From Micromonospora rosaria (GTDB lineage: Bacteria > Actinomycetota > Actinomycetes > Mycobacteriales > Micromonosporaceae): a stretch of DNA of 34,275 nucleotides. The stretch covers positions 1 to 34,275 of the forward strand of contig NZ_LRQV01000073.1 of NCBI RefSeq assembly GCF_001567585.1. Reading direction: 5' to 3'. Numbering within the stretch: the stretch's first letter is position 1; every line of letters begins with the position of its first letter. Positions 8,130 through 15,793 of the stretch are shown here, in pieces. Under the pieces are notes generated by a model. That model ran no database searches, was not told where the DNA came from, and saw only the letters and a list, made by a program, of their open reading frames with translations. The position numbers and the translations under genes were made by a program.

Positions 8130-8786
8130 TCAGTAGCCTTCGACTTCGCGCACGGCGTCGGGGTGGGGGAAGAAGGCACCGGGATAGCGCGGCGGGTATC
8201 GCAGGGCGACGTCGCGGTCATCGGGCGGAAAGGCCCGATTGATGCCGAGTGCCACCTCGTAGCCGCCGTGCAGGAGTAACGGTTTCGCTCCCGGAATGTA
8301 CTCGTTCTCGACGTGGTACCGCAGCTCGGTGAACTTGGCCTGCACCGCGTTGCCGAGTGCCGCCAGATTCAGGGCCTCGGGACCGCCGTCGACCCCCGCC
8401 TGCAGCGCGCCGGTGAGGGTGCTTGTGAATGGGTCGATCTCGCTCCCGAACAGCATCACCCGGCCAGCGCCCAGCAGCGACAACTGTGCACCGTGCCGGT
8501 GACCGGCCGGCGTGTCCGGCCGGGTGAAGTGCCGCGCGGCGACCTGCGCGGAACCGCAGTCCAGCAGGACGACGAGTCGGGTGGCCGCACTGTCCCGCAT
8601 CAGGTCGGCGACCCTGCTGAGCACGGACCGCCGGCTGCCCGGATCCTCGGTCCACTGCTCCGCGCCCTCGGGGGTCTCCCCGTGTTCCGGGCCAGTCGCG
8701 GCGTAGGAGAACAGCAACGTGTCCGTTGCCGTCGCGGCGGCCCGGCACACGGCGTCGATCACCGCGTCAGGAGACTCCCCATGCAC
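8130..8786 (-). CDS. Degenerate caspase-like (peptidase C14 fold) protein, probably truncated
   Basis: A 218-residue frame whose first half follows the layout of actinomycete caspase-like domains: AVIDAVCRAAATATDTLLFS then YAATGPEHG where YSGHG is expected, and later TRLVVLLDCGSAQVAA where LDCCHSG is expected. The catalytic His and Cys contexts are both altered (ATG for GHG; DCGS for DCCHS), so proteolytic activity is doubtful. The first strand and helix of the fold are missing. The frame upstream of GTG 8786 stays open for about 50 nt (a GDIRSCPHTEQL segment) but has no start codon before a stop. I infer a 5'-truncated relic or an inactive homologue. The C-terminal 80 residues contain FTELRYHVENEYIPGAKPLL and are unrecognised. 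Confidence 0.5.
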   Translation of the reverse strand: MHGESPDAVIDAVCRAAATATDTLLFSYAATGPEHGETPEGAEQWTEDPGSRRSVLSRVADLMRDSAATRLVVLLDCGSAQVAARHFTRPDTPAGHRHGAQLSLLGAGRVMLFGSEIDPFTSTLTGALQAGVDGGPEALNLAALGNAVQAKFTELRYHVENEYIPGAKPLLLHGGYEVALGINRAFPPDDRDVALRYPPRYPGAFFPHPDAVREVEGY

Positions 8787-8940
8787 GAGTTGTTCGGTGT
8801 GCGGGCAGGAGCGGATGTCGCCGTGGGGCCACGTCGGCTGGCATCACTCCATCATCGAGCCTGAGAGCCAGCCAGTCGATGTCCCCGGCCGTGTCGGTGT
8901 CCGGGGAGAGCACGGGCCGGCCGGCACCGCCCGCATGCTG

Positions 8941-9348
8941 TCAGCTGATTCTGGCGAGCAGGTCCCGGCAGGCCTGCTCGCAGGCGCGGCACGCCTCGGC
9001 GCAGATCCGGCAGTGCTCGTGCGTGTCGGCGTGACCGGCGCACTCGTCCCCACACGACCGGCACGCCGTGGCGCACGCCTCCAGCAGCGTACGGCTGATG
9101 TTCGCGTCGTAGCCGGTGTGCCGGGACAGCACCCGGGCCGTGGTCGCGCAGATGTCGGCGCAGTCCAGGTTCGTCCGGACACACGTCGTCAGGTCGGCGA
9201 CCATGTCCTCGCTCAGGCAGGCGTCCGCGCACGCGGTGCAGGCCTGGGCGCAGTCGTTGAGGGCGTCGATCGCCGCCGCCAGCTCCGCGCGGTCCAGGTT
9301 GATCGCCTTCGGGTACGTCTCCAGCATCGCCATCGTGCGGCTCGGCAT
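8941..9348 (-). CDS. Cysteine-rich four-helix bundle copper-storage-type protein
   Basis: A 135-residue protein with 16 cysteines arranged as CxxxC or CxxC pairs along helices, for example DCAQACTACADAC, then TCVRTNLDCADIC, ACATACRSCGDEC and CRICAEACRACEQAC. Rows of Cys lining the core of an antiparallel four-helix bundle are the hallmark of Csp copper storage proteins (DUF326-type). There is no signal peptide, as in cytosolic Csp3, so it would bind many Cu(I) ions in the cytoplasm. ATG 9348 is preceded by GGAGAGGGGA. The frame is open to 9402, but the upstream residues are not part of the family. No copper exporter or CsoR-type repressor is adjacent. Confidence 0.9.
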   Translation of the reverse strand: MPSRTMAMLETYPKAINLDRAELAAAIDALNDCAQACTACADACLSEDMVADLTTCVRTNLDCADICATTARVLSRHTGYDANISRTLLEACATACRSCGDECAGHADTHEHCRICAEACRACEQACRDLLARIS

Positions 9349-9487
9349 CAGCAGGTCCCCTCTCCCGGTTGCCCGTGCTCTACCCGAAGACGCCCGACGC
9401 ACACTGCCGGAGCCGAAGCCGGAGCGGGTGCAGGACCGAGGCCCGTTCCGTCGGTGTCATCGGCGGGCAAGCGGGTAACAGACGACG

Positions 9488-9658
9488 ATGACGCCCACCA
9501 GCAGAGCGTTGATCGCCGGTGCGGTCAGCGCGTCCGCGATGAACACCGTCACCTACCTGGACATGGCGGTGCGGGCCCGGCCGGCCAGCAGCGCGGGAGA
9601 GGGCAGCGCCGGCCGCCTGGCCGACCTGGCCCACGTCGGCCTCAAGGCGCTGCGATGA
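9488..9658 (+). pseudogene. Short fragment of an actinomycete hypothetical membrane protein
   Basis: A 56-codon plus-strand frame beginning MTPTSRALIAGAVSASAMNT and continuing VTYLDMAVRARPASS, ending at TGA 9656-9658. The start looks like that of a longer actinomycete membrane protein with a first helix and the conserved TYLDMAVRARPAS stretch, but it stops soon after SAGRLADLAHVGLKALR. I infer a C-terminal deletion. It has only a weak ribosome binding site. Its stop overlaps the ATG of the MRJP gene (ATGA), so translation may still couple to that gene. Confidence 0.4.
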
Positions 9659-10755
9659 CGGCCCCGGTGGGCGACCAGCCGGCCGGCGAGCTGGAGGTCG
9701 TGCATACCTTCACCGGGCCGATGCCCACGGGCGTCAGCGTCTCGCACACCGGTCGGATCTTCGTCAACTTCCCCCAGTGGGGGGACGAGGTGCCCGCCAC
9801 GGTGGTCGAGCTACGCGACGGTGTGGAAGTGCCCTTTCCCGACCAGACGTGGAACAGCCCCTCGGCCGACGACGACGCGGAAGCCTTCGTGTCGGTGCAG
9901 AGCATCGTCGTCGACCCCGCCGACCGGCTCTGGGTCCTCGACACCGGCAGCCCGATGTTCCAACCCACCCGACCCGGCGGACCGAAACTCGTCCGGGTCG
10001 ACCTGGACACCGACACCGTCGCCCAGGTGATCACCTTCCCCACCGACGTCGCGCTGCCCAGCACCTACCTCAACGACGTCCGGTTCGACCTGCGCCGCGC
10101 CGACGCCGGGGTCGCCTACATCACCGACTCCTCCGACTCCGGCCCCAACGGGATCATCGTGGTCGACCTGGCCAGCGGCGCCTCGTGGCGCCGCCTCCAC
10201 GAGCACCCGTCCACCAAGGCGGAAACGTTGGCCACGTTCCGGCCGGTGGTCGAGGGCCGACCGTTCCTCGAACGCCCCCCGCACGGGGATCCGAAACCGG
10301 TGAGCATGGGCGCCGACGGCATCGCCATCTCCGCCGACGGCTCCCGCCTGTACTACTGCCCACTGGCGTCCCGCCGCTGGTACAGCGTCGCCACCGACGC
10401 CCTCGCCGACCCCACGGTCAGCGCGGACGAGGTGGCCGCCACCGTGGTCGACGAGGGCGACAAGGGCGGCGGCTCCGACGGGCTGGAGACCGACGACGCC
10501 GGCCGGCTCTACCTCACCTCCTACGAGCACAACGCGGTGCTGCGCCGCCGCACCGACAACGAATACGAGACGCTCGTGCACGACCCGCGACTGCTGTGGC
10601 CCGACACCATGTCCGTGGCCGCCGACGGGCACCTGTACGTGACCGCCAACCAGCTGCACCGCCAGGCGAAGTACCAGCGCGGCGAGGACCTGCGCCGCAA
10701 GCCGTACGTCCTGTTCCGCACCCGTATCGATGCGGGCCCGGTCCTGTTGCGCTGA
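9655..10755 (+). CDS. Major royal jelly protein / yellow-family beta-propeller protein
   Basis: A 366-residue protein of the MRJP/yellow family (PF03022), which forms a six-bladed propeller related to SMP-30 and dopachrome-converting enzymes. Supporting features are the opening blade FTGPMPTGVSVSHTGRIFVN, then SIVVDPADRLWVLDTG with a following YLNDVRFDLR (about residues 142-151) and YITDSSDSGPNGIIVVDL, and late blades SDGLETDDAGRLYLTSYEHN and WPDTMSVAADGHLYVTANQL. Bacterial members are unassigned; some are annotated gluconolactonase-like or L-dopachrome tautomerase-related. It has no signal peptide, so it is probably cytosolic. It follows the 56-codon fragment with a 4-nt overlap. Confidence 0.85.
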   Translation: MTAPVGDQPAGELEVVHTFTGPMPTGVSVSHTGRIFVNFPQWGDEVPATVVELRDGVEVPFPDQTWNSPSADDDAEAFVSVQSIVVDPADRLWVLDTGSPMFQPTRPGGPKLVRVDLDTDTVAQVITFPTDVALPSTYLNDVRFDLRRADAGVAYITDSSDSGPNGIIVVDLASGASWRRLHEHPSTKAETLATFRPVVEGRPFLERPPHGDPKPVSMGADGIAISADGSRLYYCPLASRRWYSVATDALADPTVSADEVAATVVDEGDKGGGSDGLETDDAGRLYLTSYEHNAVLRRRTDNEYETLVHDPRLLWPDTMSVAADGHLYVTANQLHRQAKYQRGEDLRRKPYVLFRTRIDAGPVLLR

Positions 10756-10767
10756 GCGTCGACCGGG

Positions 10768-11090
10768 TCATGATGCGGCCACCGCGGTGTTCCAGTCCGA
10801 CGCGACGAGAGCTGTGTCGAAGTCGGTCGCAGCCACTCGGCCCGGTTGCGTTCGAGCGCGGGCGGTGACCGAGACCAGCGGCATGCCGGTGACCCAGGTG
10901 GTGATGTCCAGGTCGGGGGTGGCGAGGTCGAGCACCACGCCGAGATCGCGAATCCTCGGCGGGTAGGGCCCTTGACGCCGGGTGGTGATCTGGGATCGCG
11001 ATGGAACCCATCGGCGCGTCGGACCCGGATGGCTTCCAGCGCGGGGTTGCCTCGTTCGAGGACCCATTGAGCACCGGGCCGTACCCTCAC
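10768..11090 (-). pseudogene. Frameshifted remnant of an unidentified gene
   Basis: The minus strand shows two adjacent coding-like stretches in different frames. The 5' part (11090 to about 10975) reads RPGAQWVLERGNPALEAIRV and onward to GVKGP. After a one-base shift, the 3' part reads YPPRIRDLGVVLDLATPDLD and TTWVTGMPLVSVTAR, to TGA at 10768. Third positions are GC-rich in both halves, and joining them gives a continuous sequence, which suggests a frameshifted gene. I do not recognise the family. The stretch 10812-10839 matches the IS end at 34227-34254 in 27 of 28 positions, so the 3' part may include IS debris. Confidence 0.35.
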
Positions 11091-11094
11091 GACG

Positions 11095-11133
11095 CCCGGA
11101 GGCCACCCCCCATGCTGGGAGGTGACCTCCGGG
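11095..11133 (-). terminator. Hairpin downstream of the M14 peptidase gene
   Basis: CCCGGAGGCCACC (11095-11107) and GGTGACCTCCGGG (11121-11133) pair at 12 of 13 positions around a 13-nt loop. It begins about 48 nt after the stop codon of the minus-strand carboxypeptidase gene, where a terminator is expected. No U tract follows. Confidence 0.6.
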
Positions 11134-11180
11134 TGTGATCACCCGGTGCGGCTGGCTGCCGTACCGGCTCTATGGCTTGA

Positions 11181-12386
11181 TCACCAGTACTTGGGCAGCT
11201 GGTAGAAGTCGGCGTGGTTCAGGGTGTCGACAGACCCGTCCGCCATCCGCTCGGCGATCCCGACGATGCCGGCCTCGACGGCCTTGGTCAGCTGACCCTT
11301 CTGCTTCTGGCCCCAGGCGTGGGACTGGCCCCGTACCTCGAACAGGACGGTCGCGCTGCCGTTGAGGGCGAACGCCGACCGGGCCTGCCCGGCGTAGTCG
11401 CGGTCGAAGCTGTACCCGTCGGAGACCTGGTAGTGCACGTACTGGCTGACCCCGCCGACGAACGGCGAGTTCTGGGCGTTGCCGTTACCGCCGTGCTGGA
11501 TCATGCCCTGGGCGGCGGCAAGCGCGTGCCGACGGGAGCTGTCCTGGTCGAGCAGCGGCCAGTCGGCGTACCGCGGGTTGCCGTCGACCTCGGAGCCGAG
11601 CGGCGGGAAGTCCAGGGCCACCGTCACGTACTGGTCGCTGTCGTTGTTCTGGTTGCACGGGCCCATGTGGTGCAGGTCGACGTAGGCGTGGACCTTGCCG
11701 AACTCGCTGCGCAGGCTCACGTACAGGTCACGCAGCGCCCGGGACTCGTTGGTCACATACATGCCGGGAAGGGTCTCGTTCGCCGGCCGGGTCGCCGGCG
11801 ACGGCTCGGCGGTGAGGTCCGCGCTGAAGTCCCGGTTGACGTCGAAGCCCTGTGCGCCGTTGCTGTAGTAGTACGGCGGGTTTGTCCCGGCCAGCTGCGG
11901 GAACTTCTCGACCGCCTCGCTCCACGGGAAGTCGTTCTGCCGGCGGTTCAGCTCAGCGGCGTCGGGGTTGAACTTCGGGACGGCGACGATGGTCAGGTTG
12001 TCGCGGATCAACTTGGCCTGCGGACTGCCGCTGGACCCGAGGGTCTTGAGCATCTGCAGCAGCGCCTCGGTGCCGGTCTTCTCGTTGCCGTGGATCTCGC
12101 TCGTGATCAGCAGCACGCGGTCACCGGTGCCGACCCGCGCCGCGTAGATGTCCCGGCCCCGCTGGGACTGTCCGATGACGTCCACGTCGACGCGGCCGTG
12201 GCTGGTCGCCTCGATCTGGGCGAGTTGCTTGCCGAGCTCCTCGTAGTTCGTCCAGCCGGAGGCGGACGGGGTACCGGGCAGGTTCTCGCAGTTGGCGTTT
12301 CCGTTCTCCGCTGCCGACGACGGTGCGAACAACGTTACGGCACACATTGTTGCGACAGTTGTCGACAGCAAAAGACGTCGGTTCAT
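11181..12386 (-). CDS. Secreted M14-family zinc carboxypeptidase
   Basis: A 401-residue metallopeptidase with a signal peptide (MNRRLLLSTTVATMCAVTLF, cleavage likely near PSSAAENG). Zinc ligands are visible as H99 and E102 in TSEIHGNEKTG and a third His at about 239 in VHAYVDLHHMG. Substrate-carboxylate Asn/Arg residues lie in FDVNRDF (about 181-187), and the catalytic Glu is E350 in ATVLFEVRGQ. All M14 active-site residues are therefore present. It would remove C-terminal residues from peptides, or trim peptidoglycan-type substrates, outside the cell. The ATG follows AGGAGATCTG. The gene stands alone with its own hairpin downstream. Confidence 0.92.
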   Translation of the reverse strand: MNRRLLLSTTVATMCAVTLFAPSSAAENGNANCENLPGTPSASGWTNYEELGKQLAQIEATSHGRVDVDVIGQSQRGRDIYAARVGTGDRVLLITSEIHGNEKTGTEALLQMLKTLGSSGSPQAKLIRDNLTIVAVPKFNPDAAELNRRQNDFPWSEAVEKFPQLAGTNPPYYYSNGAQGFDVNRDFSADLTAEPSPATRPANETLPGMYVTNESRALRDLYVSLRSEFGKVHAYVDLHHMGPCNQNNDSDQYVTVALDFPPLGSEVDGNPRYADWPLLDQDSSRRHALAAAQGMIQHGGNGNAQNSPFVGGVSQYVHYQVSDGYSFDRDYAGQARSAFALNGSATVLFEVRGQSHAWGQKQKGQLTKAVEAGIVGIAERMADGSVDTLNHADFYQLPKYW

Positions 12387-13300
12387 CAGATCTCCTCTAC
12401 GTGCAGAAGGTCAGCGCCCGGTGCATCATTCGAGTGTCGGCCGGCTGCCCGGATCCCTCGGTCAACCTGCCTCCTTCCGAGTGACGTATCGCCTGCGTAC
12501 GGTGGGTGGCCACCACCAATTGGATACGGCAAAACTAAAGTGGACGGCGAATTGGATCGGTCCCAGTCGGAGCATTTGAGGCAATCTTGAGGTTCATGGC
12601 GGTCGACGTGGTACCGCGTCGGCTGATCCCGGCTGACCCCACGGCGGTAGACGACGCCGGCAGTTGCCGAACGGATCCGCGACGTCCTGGCGCTCGTTGA
12701 CGTCGCGCCCCCGCCCCGGCCGGGAGAGAGTCCCCGTAGGGGAGTCGGGTTTGTCAGCGGCGCGTACCGGCACCCGTCGTGGTCGATGCCGGGCAGGCTG
12801 GGCACCTGACCGGTCCGGTACGCCGACCGCGTTCGGGGCCTCGTCTCGCGGACGCCCCCAACCGAGCCCTCGGTGCCGCACCCAACCGGGCCCCCACCCG
12901 CGCCGCCTGGTCGTGCCGGTCGACGGGGCACCCGGTCGCGGCCGGTGTGCGGCGGCCACGGAGCAACCGGACGCGTGCCCCTGTCAACCGGCACGAGCGG
13001 ACCGGCCGGGCCGCCTTGAACACGTAGAGCAACTGCGAAGACACCGGGGCGGTCCCGCAGGGCCGTCTGGTGGGCCGCTACCCGGCTCGTGGCTTGTCTC
13101 CGCACGCATCGCCGGTGCCGGCGCTCTCACACGGTCTGTCAGGGCCGCTCAGAGCCGCTGTGACAGTCGAGTGTCCCGGCCGCGCTACCGGCCGGCGCGG
13201 TGATCGCCCGGGCCCGAAAGCCCTGCCCCACGCGCGGAGGTGACAGAGCCTGAAGGCTCCCGGGCTGCTCGGACATGCGAACCGGGCCCCGTGGGTCAGG
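12387..13300. other. Gene-poor intergenic region between the M14 peptidase and phenazine genes
   Basis: About 900 nt with no gene I can support. The part near 12,480-12,600 is less GC-rich and lies upstream of the minus-strand peptidase gene, so its promoter is probably there, although no clear -35/-10 pair stands out. Between about 12,600 and 12,800 the plus strand shows short coding-like runs in two frames (VVPRRLIPADPTAVDDAG and AERIRDVLALVDVA). They could be remains of a frameshifted gene, but the evidence is weak. The longer open frames are low-complexity Arg/Pro/Gly products of GC bias. Confidence 0.45.
13246..13259 (-). terminator. Short hairpin at the end of the phenazine operon
   Basis: GAGCC-TGAA-GGCTC (13246-13259) is a perfect 5-bp stem with a tetraloop, about 42 nt past the stop codon of the last operon gene on the minus strand. 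It is small and lacks a U tract, so it is only a tentative terminator. Confidence 0.3.
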
Positions 13301-14320
13301 TCATGGCTGCGCAGGTGCGCGTGCTGCCGCGACCAGGGCGACCGTCTCCATGGGCAGGTCAGCTTTCCGTTCGACGTCCAGGCCGGCCCGGTCCAGCAGC
13401 GCGGTGATCCGTTCCCGGCTGCGGTGCCCGCCGCCGGTGGTCATCAGCAGGTGCAGGTCCCACAGGGAGGGCAGCACGGTGGGGTTCTGGTCCTCGACGA
13501 AGCGGTCGAGGAGCAGCAGCCGGGCGGAGGAATCGGCCATGGCACGGCGGCAGTTCTCGAAGACCGTGACGACCGCCTCGTCGTCCCAGGCGGCCAGCAC
13601 CCGGCAGAGGATGTAGACGTCCCCGCCCTTCGGGACGTCGGTGAACATGTCACCCCCGACCAGCTCGACACGGTCGAGGCCGACCGTGGCGGCCAGGTGC
13701 TCACCGGCCTTGGGCATCATGTGCTCGCGGTCGAGGAGCGTGCCCCGGGCGTCCGGGGTGGCGCCGAGGATCGAGGCGAGCAGCTCACCACCACCTCCGC
13801 CCACGTCCACGACCATCTTCCCGGAGAAGTCGAAGACCTCGGGTACCTGGTGGAAGAACATGCTCGCGGCGTTCAGCGTGTGGTGGAATCGTCGGGCGGT
13901 GTCCGCGTGGTGACCGAGGTAGTCGTAGAACGGCTGGCCGTAGGCGACCTCGAAGCCCGAGCTGACCGTGCTGATGGCGTGGTGGGCGTGCTGCCAGGCG
14001 ACGTAGAACTCCTCGCCGTAGAGCAGGCACATGTCGCGCAGCGAGCCGGGGCCGTCGAGCAGCGCCGCGCTCACGTCGGTGTTCCGGTAGCCGGTCGACC
14101 CGTTGCCCGCGAAGACGCCCGTGGCCACCAGCAGGCGCATGAGGCGGTGGATGCCCTCCTCGCTCGCCCCGGTGGACTCGGCCAGTTCGGCGCCAGTGGT
14201 GCGGCCGGCCTCGATATGGTCCGCCAGCCCGAGTTTGACCGCCGTGTAGAGGGCCTGGGCCCTCCATCCACCGGTGATCATTTCGATCACCTCTCGGGTG
14301 GCCTGCACGTTGACTGTCAT
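13301..14320 (-). CDS. Methyltransf_2-family (PhzM-like) phenazine methyltransferase
   Basis: A 339-residue SAM-dependent methyltransferase. It has the N-terminal dimerisation/winged-helix region of plant-type O-methyltransferases (ALYTAVKLGLADHIEAG, then GIHRLMRLLVATGVF). The SAM motif is VVDVGGGGGELLASIL (about residues 170-185), with DREHMM on the next strand. Where O-methyltransferases have the catalytic His of the VLHDWDD motif, this protein has VLAAWDD (Ala243). PhzM of Pseudomonas, an N-methyltransferase acting on phenazine-1-carboxylate, also lacks that His. I therefore favour N-methylation of a phenazine ring, as inference. It is the last gene of the operon, 33 nt after phzF, with GAGGGTGAT before the ATG. 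Confidence 0.85.
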   Translation of the reverse strand: MTVNVQATREVIEMITGGWRAQALYTAVKLGLADHIEAGRTTGAELAESTGASEEGIHRLMRLLVATGVFAGNGSTGYRNTDVSAALLDGPGSLRDMCLLYGEEFYVAWQHAHHAISTVSSGFEVAYGQPFYDYLGHHADTARRFHHTLNAASMFFHQVPEVFDFSGKMVVDVGGGGGELLASILGATPDARGTLLDREHMMPKAGEHLAATVGLDRVELVGGDMFTDVPKGGDVYILCRVLAAWDDEAVVTVFENCRRAMADSSARLLLLDRFVEDQNPTVLPSLWDLHLLMTTGGGHRSRERITALLDRAGLDVERKADLPMETVALVAAARAPAQP

Positions 14321-14353
14321 ATCACCCTCACTGCATCAACATGGTCTTCGCGG

Positions 14354-15205
14354 CTATGCGTAGAGCGTTCCCCGGGCGACGACGACGGCCGATCCCGCCA
14401 CCTGGACCGACTCGATCCGGTCCGGCGCTCCCCCGGCCCGCGCCCGCATCGTCGAGGGACGGCCGATCTCGACGCCCTGGCGGATCTCGATCCACTCCCC
14501 GAACGGGACCAGACCGTGCCGGGCCAGGTGCACCGCGAGCGAGCCGGCGGCCGAGCCGGTGGCCGCGTCCTCCACCACCCCGTACGCGGGCGAGAACATC
14601 CGCAGTCTCCATCGCGTGCCCGATCCGGCGAAGCAGTTGGCGGCCATGTGGGGCAGCCGGGCGAGGATCCTCTGGTCCGGATCGAGGGCGGAGAGCGCGG
14701 CCACGCTGTCCAGGCCGACGAACACGTGTCGCGGACCGTTGTGGTAGACCTCCACCGGCAGGGTGCAGGCGGACGCCGCCAGGCCGAGACCGGCGAGCAG
14801 TTCGTCCGCGCGGTCGTAGGGCTCCCAGGTGGGGATGGGTTGCCACATCCCGGCCGCGCCGACCCGGCCGTCGCCGGCGCGGTCGAGATCGAACGTGACG
14901 GTGCCCATGGCGGTCTCCATCCGGAGCTGCTTCCCCGGTGTCGACTCACCGAGCGCGATGGCGGTGCCCAGGGTCGGGTGCCCGGCGAACGGCAGCTCGT
15001 TCACCGGGGTGAAGATCCGGACCCGCACGTCACCGTCGTCCTCGGGCGGGAGGACGAACACGGTCTCCGACAGGTGCATCTCCTGGGCGATCTGCTGCAT
15101 GCGCTCAGGAGAGAGAGCGGCGGAGTCGACGAAGACCGCGACCGGGTTTCCTTCCAGCGGGGTGTCGGTGAAGACGTCGACCACCACGTACTCGTACGTA
15201 CCCAT
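14354..15205 (-). CDS. phzF: PhzF, trans-2,3-dihydro-3-hydroxyanthranilate isomerase
   Basis: A 283-residue protein closely matching PhzF along its length. PhzF isomerises DHHA to the reactive ketone that dimerises into the phenazine skeleton. Conserved landmarks are VVDVFTDTPLEGNPVAVF, the catalytic Glu (about E47) in MHLSETVFVLPP, RIFTPVNELPFAGHPTLGTA, GPRHVFVGLDSVAALSALDP, NCFAGSG, MFSPAYGVVEDAATGSAAGS and IRQGVEIGRPS. ATG 15205 has AGGGAG 5 nt upstream and gives the usual N-terminus. The frame extends to GTG 15232, but those nine residues are not family-like. It lies 31 nt downstream of phzB. Confidence 0.97.
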   Translation of the reverse strand: MGTYEYVVVDVFTDTPLEGNPVAVFVDSAALSPERMQQIAQEMHLSETVFVLPPEDDGDVRVRIFTPVNELPFAGHPTLGTAIALGESTPGKQLRMETAMGTVTFDLDRAGDGRVGAAGMWQPIPTWEPYDRADELLAGLGLAASACTLPVEVYHNGPRHVFVGLDSVAALSALDPDQRILARLPHMAANCFAGSGTRWRLRMFSPAYGVVEDAATGSAAGSLAVHLARHGLVPFGEWIEIRQGVEIGRPSTMRARAGGAPDRIESVQVAGSAVVVARGTLYA

Positions 15206-15236
15206 GGGGCTCCCTCTACGACGGTCGGTCACCCCC

Positions 15237-15728
15237 TCAGGTGGGGATGCCGCCCCGGTTGATCGTCGGCACCTCGATCCCCAGCGCCCGCAGCTGCTGG
15301 AACGGGTTCATGAACTCGCGTTGCTGCTTGATCTTGCCGTTCTCCAGCAGGAACGAGTGGATGAAGTGGTTCGTGTAGTAGCCGGGCGGGTAGGCCGGGT
15401 ACAGGATCTGCCCTTCACCGTCACACTCGACCCAGAACCTGTTGGGGTCCTGCGTGTCGAAGATCTCCACGTTCTTCCACTCCCAGTCGGGGAACATCCG
15501 CAACGACCACTCGCCGTGCGCCTTGAGCTTCTCGTGGCCGTGGGAGGCGACCGGTTGGCCGGTGTCGCTGGTCCACAGGCCGGCGCTGCCGTCGGAGGTG
15601 AACAGCAGGTACCGCGTCAGCCGGTTCTCGCCCTTGCGGCTCATGTAGTCGGCGACGACGGCACGGTGCCGGTCCCGCAGGTCGACGTCGGTGGCGAACA
15701 CCTCGGACGAGGCCTCGTCGATGGTCAT
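15237..15728 (-). CDS. phzB: PhzB (PhzA/B-type) phenazine-ring condensing enzyme
   Basis: A 163-residue SnoaL/NTF2-like fold protein of the PhzA/PhzB family, which promotes head-to-tail condensation of two aminoketone molecules made by PhzF. Diagnostic stretches are RHRAVVADYMSRKGENRLTR, YLLFTSDGSAGLWTSDTG, MFPDWEWKNVEIFDTQDPNR, FWVECDGEGQI, YPPGYYTNHFIHSFLLENGK and QREFMNPFQQLRALGI. The conserved acid-base Glu of the family falls in QREFMNP. Only one phzA/B copy is present, as in other actinomycete clusters, whereas Pseudomonas has a tandem pair. GAAGGGATCC precedes the ATG. Confidence 0.97.
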   Translation of the reverse strand: MTIDEASSEVFATDVDLRDRHRAVVADYMSRKGENRLTRYLLFTSDGSAGLWTSDTGQPVASHGHEKLKAHGEWSLRMFPDWEWKNVEIFDTQDPNRFWVECDGEGQILYPAYPPGYYTNHFIHSFLLENGKIKQQREFMNPFQQLRALGIEVPTINRGGIPT

Positions 15729-15793
15729 GCCGGATCCCTTCGGCTCGTGGGTTGCGTGCTCTGGTCTGCTGGCCCCTCGACTGGCGACCGGGG

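Noticed and set aside
10521..11090. 189-codon frame and two overlapping minus-strand frames near 10.5-11.1 kb as intact genes
   Set aside because: Each frame looks coding for only part of its length, and the 3' parts run antisense to the MRJP gene. A frameshifted relic explains them better.
12386..13105. 239-codon minus-strand frame upstream of the M14 peptidase
   Set aside because: Arg/Pro/Gly-rich with no domain, no ribosome binding site and poor codon bias; regarded as a chance open frame.
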